Shown: positions 1 through 6,415 of the stretch, in pieces
How positions within the stretch are numbered: the stretch's first letter is position 1
How the letters are laid out: each line of letters begins with the position of its first letter
Origin: Chitinophagaceae bacterium
Lineage (GTDB): Bacteria > Bacteroidota > Bacteroidia > Chitinophagales > Chitinophagaceae
Assembly: GCA_030151745.1 (NCBI GenBank)
Contig: JASLDA010000330.1
Location: 1 to 6,415 of the forward strand
DNA: 6,415 nt
Direction of reading: 5' to 3'
Notes under the pieces: generated by a model
The model's database searches: none
Told to the model about the DNA's origin: nothing
What the model saw: only the letters and a program-made list of their open reading frames with translations
Translations under genes and position numbers: made by a program

Positions 1-1
1 A

Positions 2-418
<417 letters not shown>

Positions 419-517
419 ACCTCTTTCCTATTTGGGTTGGAGAATTGTCGGAATGCAGTTGGAACATTGTCCGTCAGGAAACGATCCGCTGCCTACCGGC
501 AAAGCTCCCGGATATCG

Positions 518-558
518 AGCCGGCAACTTTGAGAAAAGTTGCCGGCTTTCTCATATTA
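518..558 (+). terminator. Intrinsic terminator after the DHS-like gene
   Basis: A perfect 13-bp stem pairs 518-530 (agccggcaacttt) with 535-547 (aaagttgccggct) across a GAGA loop, a GNRA-type tetraloop. It is followed by the T-rich tail ttctcatatt. It lies about 100 bp past the DHS-like stop codon. The T-rich side exists only in the plus direction, since the minus-strand continuation has no U run. It therefore most likely ends plus-strand transcription and does not serve the minus-strand gene at 723. Confidence 0.85.
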
Positions 559-644
559 TAAGGTCAAGACAAGGCTACCCGTTAAAAACAGCAGAGACAG
601 GAAATTACCAGGCGAATACACCTAGTCAATCCTTCCCTCTCCGT

Positions 645-657
645 CCCCCCCCCCCCC
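645..657. repeat. Homopolymer run of 13 C
   Basis: An uninterrupted run of 13 C is preceded by ctccgt and followed by gcg, in the gap between two convergent genes. It is not inside a gene and not in an obvious promoter. Runs this long are prone to slippage in replication and in sequencing, so the exact count is uncertain. Confidence 0.9.
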
Positions 658-685
658 GCGTAAGCAACAAACTGTTTCCCAACAC

Positions 686-721
686 AATTGACTAATTGAC
701 CAATTGACCAATTGACTAATT
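686..721. repeat. Tandem octamer repeat, 4 copies of AATTGAC(T/C) plus AATT
   Basis: The copies are AATTGACT (686-693), AATTGACC (694-701), AATTGACC (702-709) and AATTGACT (710-717), then a partial AATT (718-721). The array ends just before the minus-strand DUF3810 stop codon (TGA at 725-723). It is AT-rich against GC-rich flanks. The unit contains palindromic AATT or CAATTG, so either strand can fold weakly, but there is no U tract to make a classic terminator for the minus-strand gene. Function unknown. Confidence 0.9.
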
Positions 722-722
722 T

Positions 723-1904
723 TCAAGGAATTACGATCTCCGCCGCTCCGCCCTGCAGCCGTCGCTGCTCCCAGGCCCAGGCGCTGAGAGCCACATTATT
801 GTAGCTTTTGATCCCATCCTTCTGGTTGTGCAGCCGCAGGTAGCTGTCGTAGAGCATACCGCTGTATTCCGAGATCGTGCTCCGGTACCGTCTCCGGATG
901 GCCCGCAGCGTATCTACCTGGGCTCTCGATACCGGGTTCAGGCGTGCGAGCATGCTTGCAGCCAGGGCGCTGTCCTGCTGCCTCAGCTTGCTCTGCGTGT
1001 ACAGCCAGAGATTAAAATAACCGGAATATACGAAGCTGCTGTCCGGGGCCTGCGTGCAGATCGCATATGCCAGCAGGTTGGCATCGTCTTCCGCCGCTAT
1101 CCCACTCTGGTGGGCCATTTCATGGCAGACTACGAAAGGCAGCATAAACTCCGGCAGGGCGCTGTTGACCTGCGCTTCGCCCGTGAACGGATTATAGTAT
1201 CCCTGGATGCCCAGGTACTGCATAAAGTAACCGTACAGCGAGCTCTTCGCGCGCAGGCCGGGAAGGCGCGTGCGGCTATCCACCAGCAGCTTGTAGTAAG
1301 ACTCGGCGCTGTCGTTCACCGCGGCGAATGCAATTTTACGATAATGCGGCTCCAGCGTGTTGAGCCGGATGATGAGGAAGCTGTCGTAGCTCCGGATCGC
1401 CTCGGGGATGGTCATCTCCACGGGCTTCAGGCCCCAGAACTTGCTCAGGGTCGGCTTATAGTAATTCCCCCCCCAGCCGATGAAGAACAGGACATAGATC
1501 GTGGTCAGCGAGATCAGGCTGCTCATCAGGCTGTGCGCCAGGTCGTGCTTGTACAGCCGAAAGCAGAGCAGGAAGCGGATCCACCGGATGAGCACGACGA
1601 GCACGACCAGGAAGCCCAGCAGGTAAAGAAAATCTCCCACGGAAAAGGGCAGGCTGCCGAAGACGGCGTTCCGCAGGCGCTGGAACGGGCGGAACACGTA
1701 GCTGGCATAAGTGGAGGCAAGCCCCAGGTAATTGGGGAATACGAACTGGATCAGAACCAACAGCAATATCAGTATCCCGATGAAGACAGCCTTACGCTTG
1801 TACCGGATCCGCAAACGTTTAGCTTTCTTTAATCGTTTGATTAGCTCCCATCTGGATACCTTTACAGCCTGATCTTTTAGTTCTGATTGCAATCCAGACA
1901 GCAT
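723..1904 (-). CDS. DUF3810 family membrane protein with zinc-peptidase-like HExxH motif
   Basis: This is a predicted integral membrane protein of the DUF3810 family, which is common in Bacteroidota and has no settled function. With the start at 1904 it has 393 residues. A very basic N-terminus (KRLKKAKRLRIRYKRK) precedes three hydrophobic segments near residues 38-56, 89-113 and 127-143. A large C-terminal region follows, with CHEMAHQSG at about 260-268 (codons 1110-1124 encode HEMAH) and then AAEDDANLLAY. That pattern resembles gluzincin-type zinc metallopeptidases, with E272 or the acidic cluster as possible third ligand; catalysis is inferred, not shown. The start is uncertain. ATG at 1904 shares bases with the divergent adaptor's ATG at 1903. 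ATG at 1937 would add 11 residues and has an A-rich approach. TTG at 1814 would give 363 residues and leave an AT-rich intergenic gap. An ATG at 2018 would overlap the adaptor signal peptide heavily and is unlikely. Confidence 0.85.
   Translation of the reverse strand: MLSGLQSELKDQAVKVSRWELIKRLKKAKRLRIRYKRKAVFIGILILLLVLIQFVFPNYLGLASTYASYVFRPFQRLRNAVFGSLPFSVGDFLYLLGFLVVLVVLIRWIRFLLCFRLYKHDLAHSLMSSLISLTTIYVLFFIGWGGNYYKPTLSKFWGLKPVEMTIPEAIRSYDSFLIIRLNTLEPHYRKIAFAAVNDSAESYYKLLVDSRTRLPGLRAKSSLYGYFMQYLGIQGYYNPFTGEAQVNSALPEFMLPFVVCHEMAHQSGIAAEDDANLLAYAICTQAPDSSFVYSGYFNLWLYTQSKLRQQDSALAASMLARLNPVSRAQVDTLRAIRRRYRSTISEYSGMLYDSYLRLHNQKDGIKSYNNVALSAWAWEQRRLQGGAAEIVIP
1836..1864 (+). promoter_or_regulatory. 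Candidate Bacteroidetes-type promoter for the RND adaptor gene
   Basis: TTTG (1836-1839) is followed after 17 nt by TACCTTTA (1857-1864). This matches the Bacteroidetes -33 TTTG / -7 TAnnTTTG pattern at 7 of 8 positions of the -7 box (the fixed final G is A). Transcription would begin about 30 nt before ATG 1903. The surrounding ~90 bp is visibly more AT-rich than the genes. If the DUF3810 gene starts at 1904 or 1937, this element lies inside its 5' coding part. Assigned by eye, with no transcription data. Confidence 0.45.
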
Positions 1905-2994
1905 GACCTTCCGAGCAGGTTCCGATTTCCGATTCATTTTACTGGCCACGATCTTGACTGCAGCTTCCTGCAAGGATAAAAATAATAATGCCGATAAGGC
2001 GGCCGCCAATAAGCCCAAGATACTGACGGCTCAGGGATTCGTCACTCGGCTGACGGATTATGCCCCGGTATATACCGCTTCGGGCTCCCTGCTGCCGAAC
2101 GAGTCCATAGAGATCCATCCTGAAGTAAACGGCCGGGTCACGGGAATATTTTTCCACGAGGGTAGCCATGTCCGCAAGGGGCAGCTGCTGCTCCAGCTCA
2201 ACGATGCCGATGTCGTGGCCCAGATCCGCAAGCTCCAGGCGCAGCGCAGCCTGCAGCAGACCACGCAGAACCGCCAGGAAGCCCTGCTGAAAATAGGCGG
2301 CATCAGCCGGCAGGATTACGACGCGACCCGCACCGGAATCCAGGGTCTGGATGCCGATATCGCGGCGAGCCAGGTCAGCCTGTCCCGGCTGCGCATCGTA
2401 GCGCCGTTCGACGGGGTCATCGGCCTGCGCAACGTTTCGCCGGGAGCCATCGTGAGCCCCGCTACCGTCGTCGCATCCCTGCAGCAGACCTCGCCGCTGA
2501 AAATGGATTTCGCCATCCCCGATCAGTACCGCAACCAGTTGGCGCTGGGCCAGACCGTGCATTTCACCGTGGACGGCAACCTGGACACGATGCAGGGCAA
2601 GATCGCGGCCATCGAGCCGGGAGCCGATGCGATGACGCATACGGTCCGCGCCCGGGCCATCGTGCAAAATACCGACGGCAAGCTCGTCCCGGGCTCCTTC
2701 GCGCATGTGAAGATCCCCTTCGGAACGGCCGGCCAGACCATGCTTATCCCCTCGCAGGCAGTCATTCCCACGACCCGCGACAAGAAGGTCGCCGTCGTCC
2801 GCAACGGCAAGGCGGAGCTCCTCACCGTGGTGACGGGAGACCGCACGGCCGACCAGGTGCAGATCCTTTCCGGGCTGCGGCCCGGCGATACGGTGCTGAT
2901 CACGGCGCTGATGCAGGTAAAGCAGGGCACGGAAGTCCAAGTGAAGTTCGGCCAGGAAGCTCCCCGCGACACATCCGGCACCGAGCAGCACTAA
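1903..2994 (+). CDS. RND efflux periplasmic adaptor (membrane fusion protein), lipoprotein
   Basis: This 363-residue protein belongs to the HlyD/AcrA-type membrane fusion family, which bridges an inner-membrane RND pump to an outer-membrane channel. The N-terminus is a lipoprotein signal ending at ILTAASC (Cys23), followed by an Asn/Ala/Lys-rich tether. A first lipoyl half lies near 64-101 (SIEIHPEVNGRVTGIF, then VRKGQLLLQLN). A short alpha-hairpin follows at about 102-162 (DADVVAQIRKLQAQ through IAASQVSLSRL), then the second lipoyl half APFDGVIGLRNVSPGAIVSP at 168-187. A beta-barrel at about 198-272 and a membrane-proximal domain (LIPSQAVIPT onward) complete the fold. ATG 1903 is the only usable start, because a TGA lies in frame at 1870 with no start codon between. 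No RND pump or TolC-like gene follows: miaB begins 60 bp later and the upstream neighbour is divergent. Its partner pump must be encoded elsewhere or lost. Substrate cannot be inferred. Confidence 0.93.
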   Translation: MTFRAGSDFRFILLATILTAASCKDKNNNADKAAANKPKILTAQGFVTRLTDYAPVYTASGSLLPNESIEIHPEVNGRVTGIFFHEGSHVRKGQLLLQLNDADVVAQIRKLQAQRSLQQTTQNRQEALLKIGGISRQDYDATRTGIQGLDADIAASQVSLSRLRIVAPFDGVIGLRNVSPGAIVSPATVVASLQQTSPLKMDFAIPDQYRNQLALGQTVHFTVDGNLDTMQGKIAAIEPGADAMTHTVRARAIVQNTDGKLVPGSFAHVKIPFGTAGQTMLIPSQAVIPTTRDKKVAVVRNGKAELLTVVTGDRTADQVQILSGLRPGDTVLITALMQVKQGTEVQVKFGQEAPRDTSGTEQH

Positions 2995-3000
2995 GCCGCC

Positions 3001-3015
3001 CGGCGGGCTCCGCCG
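3001..3015 (+). terminator. Weak GC hairpin after the adaptor gene
   Basis: A 6-bp stem cggcgg/ccgccg (3001-3006 with 3010-3015) with loop gct sits a few bases after the adaptor stop codon. It is strong for its size but short, and there is no following T run, so termination is only a possibility. Confidence 0.25.
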
Positions 3016-3041
3016 ATGGCATGAGCGAATGAGGCAGTTCG

Positions 3042-3049
3042 TACCTTTG
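3042..3049 (+). promoter_or_regulatory. Candidate -7 promoter element for miaB, close to its start codon
   Basis: TACCTTTG matches every fixed position of the Bacteroidetes -7 consensus TAnnTTTG. Only 5 nt (cccct or similar, 3050-3054) separate it from the ATG at 3055, so a transcript starting at the usual distance would have almost no leader. No clear TTTG -33 box is seen 17-23 nt upstream. The hit is a good consensus match in a 60-bp gap where a promoter is expected. Confidence 0.55.
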
Positions 3050-3054
3050 CCCTT

Positions 3055-4503
<1,449 letters not shown>

Positions 4504-4514
4504 CCATTCTCAAC

Positions 4515-4522
4515 TATACTTG
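4515..4522 (+). promoter_or_regulatory. Candidate -7 promoter element for the sigma-54 activator gene
   Basis: TATACTTG fits TAnnTTTG at all fixed positions but one (C for the first T of TTTG). It lies in the 28-bp gap after miaB, 9 nt before ATG 4532. Its placement copies the arrangement seen before miaB. No -33 TTTG is evident upstream inside the miaB 3' end. It could give the regulator its own short-leader transcript in addition to read-through from miaB. Weak by itself. Confidence 0.35.
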
Positions 4523-4531
4523 CTCAGACTA

Positions 4532-5791
4532 ATGGATATTCAGACTATTAAAGCCCGTTTTGGCATCATAGGCAACTCCCCGGCGCTGAATCATGCGCTG
4601 AATGTTGCCGAGCAGGTATCCGGTACCGATCTCACCGTGCTGATCGTCGGCGAAAGCGGCGTCGGCAAGGAGGTTTTTTCAAATATCATCCATGCGCTCA
4701 GCGCGCGGAAGCACAACCCGTTCATCGCCGTAAACTGCGGCGCCATTCCCGAAGGCACTATCGACAGCGAGCTGTTCGGCCATGAAAAAGGCGCCTTCAC
4801 CGGGGCCGTGGACAGCCGCAAGGGCTATTTCGAGACGGTGAACGGCGGGACGATCTTCCTGGATGAAATCGGGGAGCTTCCGCTGGGCACCCAGGCCCGC
4901 CTGCTGCGCGTGCTCGAAACCGGCGAGTTCATCCGCGTGGGATCCAGCAAGGTGCAGAAGACCAATGTGCGCGTGATAGCCGCCACCAACCGCGACCTGC
5001 TGGACCATACCGGCAAGGGCAAGTTCCGCGAGGACCTCTATTACCGCCTGTCTACCGTCCCCATCCGCGTGCCCGCCCTGCGGGACCGCAAGGAGGACAT
5101 TCCCCTGCTCTTCCGCAAGTTCGCCGGGGATTTCTCGGAAAAGTACCGCACCCAGAGCGTGCAGCTCGATGCGGCCGCCCAGCAGCTGCTGGTGAACTAC
5201 CCCTTCCCGGGCAATGTGCGGGAGCTTAAGAACATTGCCGAGCAGGTCTCGGTCCTTTCCGTAAACAAGAACATCACGGCCGAGGCCCTGGCCTCCTTCC
5301 TGCCCCAGCGCCCGAACGGAGCCGGCTCTTCGGCGAACCTGCCGATCATCTCGTCGGCGCCGACTTCCAACAACAGCGATTTCACCGCCACGGAGCGCGA
5401 TATTCTCTACAAGCTCTTTTTCGATATGAAGAAGGACATGAGCGAGATCAAATCCGCCCTGTTCGAGCTCGCGCACGGTTCCTATTCCCCGCAGCGCCCC
5501 GGAGAGGCGTTCCCCGTGCAGCCGATGGCTCTGCCGCATATCCCCGAGCCGGCTTACGGGCAGAACAATTACGGGGGCGTCGGGACGTTTAACGTACAGC
5601 CGGTGACCAGCACGCATGTCGACGCGCATGAAGTGGTGGATGAATCCCTGTCGCTGACGGATAAGGAAAAGGAGCTCATCACCAAGGCGCTGAAGAAGCA
5701 CAAGGGCCGCCGCCGCGACGCGGCGCATGAGCTGGGCATCAGCGAGCGCACGCTTTACCGCAAGATCAAGGAATACGATATCGAAGAATAG
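4532..5791 (+). CDS. Sigma-54-dependent transcriptional activator (AAA+ and Fis-type HTH, no sensor domain)
   Basis: This is a bacterial enhancer-binding protein that would use ATP to open promoters bound by sigma-54 RNA polymerase. With ATG 4532 it has 419 residues. The AAA+ domain begins almost at once (RFGIIGNSPALN near residue 10). It shows Walker A GESGVGKE (40-47), the sigma-54-contacting loop GAFTGA (87-92), Walker B TIFLDEIGEL (107-116), the sensor stretch VRVIAATNRDL (146-156) and the arginine-finger region FREDLYYRL (165-173). A Pro/Ser-rich linker contains a helical piece (TERDILYKLFFDMKKDMSEIK, about 287-307). The C-terminal Fis-type HTH is at about 376-416 (AAHELGISERTLYRKIKEY). 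No receiver, GAF or PAS domain is present, so activity must be controlled by other means. A TTG at 4520 would add four residues (MLRL), but ATG 4532 is preferred because it fits the family N-terminus. The stop is 2 nt before lptE, implying co-transcription. Targets are unknown. Confidence 0.94.
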   Translation: MDIQTIKARFGIIGNSPALNHALNVAEQVSGTDLTVLIVGESGVGKEVFSNIIHALSARKHNPFIAVNCGAIPEGTIDSELFGHEKGAFTGAVDSRKGYFETVNGGTIFLDEIGELPLGTQARLLRVLETGEFIRVGSSKVQKTNVRVIAATNRDLLDHTGKGKFREDLYYRLSTVPIRVPALRDRKEDIPLLFRKFAGDFSEKYRTQSVQLDAAAQQLLVNYPFPGNVRELKNIAEQVSVLSVNKNITAEALASFLPQRPNGAGSSANLPIISSAPTSNNSDFTATERDILYKLFFDMKKDMSEIKSALFELAHGSYSPQRPGEAFPVQPMALPHIPEPAYGQNNYGGVGTFNVQPVTSTHVDAHEVVDESLSLTDKEKELITKALKKHKGRRRDAAHELGISERTLYRKIKEYDIEE

Positions 5792-5793
5792 CT

Positions 5794-6315
5794 ATGAGAA
5801 GATCCCGTTTCCTGAAGCTCGCACTGCTGCTGGTGCTGCCTTTCGCCGCGACGCTGGGCGGCTGCGGCGTCTATTCGTTCAGCGGCGCCAGCATAGAAGG
5901 CAAGAATATCCGGCTGGCTACGCTGGAGAACCGGGCGCGCAATGTGGTGCCCACGCTTTCCGCCCTGCTGACGGACAAGCTCCGCAACCGCATCGTCTCC
6001 CAGACCGGTCTCGCCCCCGTGAACACGCCCGATGCCGACTATGACGTTTCCGGCAGCATCACGGCCTACGAGATCACGGTTTCGGGGCTGCAGGGCGGAA
6101 CGGCGCAGCAGGCTTCGCAGAACCGGCTTACCATCAATATCGAGATTAACTTCAAGAACCGGATCAATCCGAAAGCCGACTTCAAGCAGACGTTCTCGCG
6201 CTTCTCGGATTTCCCGGCGAACCGCTCCCTGCAGGACGTAGAGTCCGGCCTGATCGACGAGATCGGCAACCAGCTGGCGGATGACGTGTTCAATAAAGCA
6301 TTTGTAAATTGGTAG
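5794..6315 (+). CDS. lptE: LPS assembly outer-membrane lipoprotein LptE (Bacteroidetes type)
   Basis: This is the probable LptE, the lipoprotein plug of the LptD-LptE translocon that inserts lipopolysaccharide into the outer leaflet of the outer membrane. The 173-residue protein starts with a basic n-region (MRRSRFLK), a hydrophobic core (LALLLVLPFAATL) and the lipobox LGGC (Cys24). The mature start CGVYSFSGASI is typical of the Bacteroidetes family. The rest fits the alpha/beta LptE fold: ENRARNVVPTLSALLTDKLRNRIVSQTGL (about 46-74), then DADYDVSGSITAYEITVSG (80-98), then beta-strand segments and a C-terminal helix (VESGLIDEIGNQLADDVFNKAF). The length is usual for the family. ATG 5794 lies 2 nt after the activator's TAG, and the next gene begins 8 nt after this stop, so it sits inside an operon. 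LptD is not in the window. Confidence 0.9.
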   Translation: MRRSRFLKLALLLVLPFAATLGGCGVYSFSGASIEGKNIRLATLENRARNVVPTLSALLTDKLRNRIVSQTGLAPVNTPDADYDVSGSITAYEITVSGLQGGTAQQASQNRLTINIEINFKNRINPKADFKQTFSRFSDFPANRSLQDVESGLIDEIGNQLADDVFNKAFVNW

Positions 6316-6323
6316 CAGAAACT

Positions 6324-6415
6324 ATGACCCCGGATACAGTCAGTAAATGGCTGCTTAACCCGCAGCAGAAACCGGCGCCCGAAACAGTTGCCCAGGCCGT
6401 CACGAACTGGGCAAC
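6324..6415 (+). CDS. N-terminus of a hypothetical protein (truncated by the window)
   Basis: An ATG 8 nt after the lptE stop opens a frame that stays open for 30 codons to the window end. The peptide is MTPDTVSKWLLNPQQ, then KPAPETVAQAVTNWA. In related genomes the gene after lptE is a small hypothetical, often followed by secG. The start of this peptide (a short helix, then LLNPQQ, then a second helix) is compatible with that, but 30 residues are too few to assign a family. The last nine bases form one arm of an inverted repeat that ends exactly at the window edge, so the final residues may not be reliable. Confidence 0.6.
   Translation, partial: MTPDTVSKWLLNPQQKPAPETVAQAVTNWA
6387..6415. 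repeat. 9-bp inverted repeat ending at the right edge
   Basis: gttgcccag (6387-6395) pairs with ctgggcaac (6407-6415) across an 11-nt spacer. The right arm ends exactly at the last base. It lies inside an open reading frame and has no T tract, so it is not a recognisable terminator. Confidence 0.7.

Larger units (their letters stand above)
419..722. other. Gene-free stretch between the DHS-like gene and the DUF3810 gene
   Basis: These 304 bp lie between the two stop codons of convergent genes. They contain the intrinsic terminator (518-558), a 13-nt C run (645-657) and a tandem octamer array (686-717). The short open frames here (for instance 432-695) have composition and peptides that look random, and they run through the terminator and the C run, so I call no gene. 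No tRNA-like or riboswitch-like fold was recognised. Confidence 0.7.

Noticed and set aside
645..657. The C run as a phase-variation switch
   Set aside because: It lies neither inside an open gene nor between promoter boxes that I can recognise, so a switch role is unsupported. The run itself is reported as an observation only.
432..695. An 87-codon open frame downstream of the DHS-like gene
   Set aside because: It crosses the intrinsic terminator and the C run, and its peptide shows low-complexity proline from the C run. No ribosome-binding or promoter signal precedes it.
686..721. The octamer array as a CRISPR array
   Set aside because: Units are contiguous 8-mers with no spacers and no cas genes nearby.
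828..1832. A 334-codon plus-strand frame
   Set aside because: It is antisense to the DUF3810 gene, whose product has membrane segments and HEMAH in the expected order. The plus-strand peptide looks like reversed coding sequence.
4679..5728. A 349-codon minus-strand frame under the sigma-54 activator
   Set aside because: It is a shadow of a gene with complete Walker A, GAFTGA, Walker B and HTH motifs. The antisense peptide has no domain character.

Overview
The window looks like chromosomal DNA from a GC-rich member of the Bacteroidota, most likely order Bacteroidales. Three observations support this. The gene order miaB, then an N-terminally bare sigma-54 activator, then lptE, then a further small-protein start is a familiar Bacteroidales core arrangement. 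A DUF3810 protein and a Bacteroidetes-type deoxyhypusine-synthase-like protein are present. The candidate promoters match the Bacteroidetes -7 consensus TAnnTTTG rather than TATAAT. No species call is possible from sequence reading alone.

Layout. Bases 1-418 hold the 3' part of a deoxyhypusine synthase-like gene (+), followed by a clear intrinsic terminator at 518-547. Bases 419-722 are a gene-free stretch of 304 bp that also contains a run of 13 C and an 8-bp tandem repeat. A DUF3810 membrane protein with an HExxH motif occupies 723-1904 on the minus strand. It is divergent from, and abuts or slightly overlaps, an RND-type efflux adaptor lipoprotein (1903-2994, +), which has no pump gene beside it. 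After a 60-bp gap come miaB (3055-4503), a sigma-54-dependent activator (4532-5791), lptE (5794-6315) and the first 30 codons of a further gene (6324 to the window end). All of these are on the plus strand and tightly packed.

How the genes relate. The block from 3055 onward is probably transcribed together: the gaps are 28, 2 and 8 bp. It mixes tRNA modification (MiaB), an enhancer-binding regulator and outer-membrane LPS assembly (LptE). Candidate -7 elements sit 6 to 10 nt upstream of the miaB and activator start codons, which suggests leaderless or very short-leader transcripts.

Most of the window is conserved core genome, and I see no convincing new defence, mobile or biosynthetic system. 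The most striking anomaly is at the left edge. The first ~34 bases read as the reverse strand of the very gene segment they should precede: the reverse complement encodes EDSTMGNIFAS in the expected place. This points to a fold-back inversion or chimera. The right edge also finishes exactly in a 9-bp inverted repeat arm.
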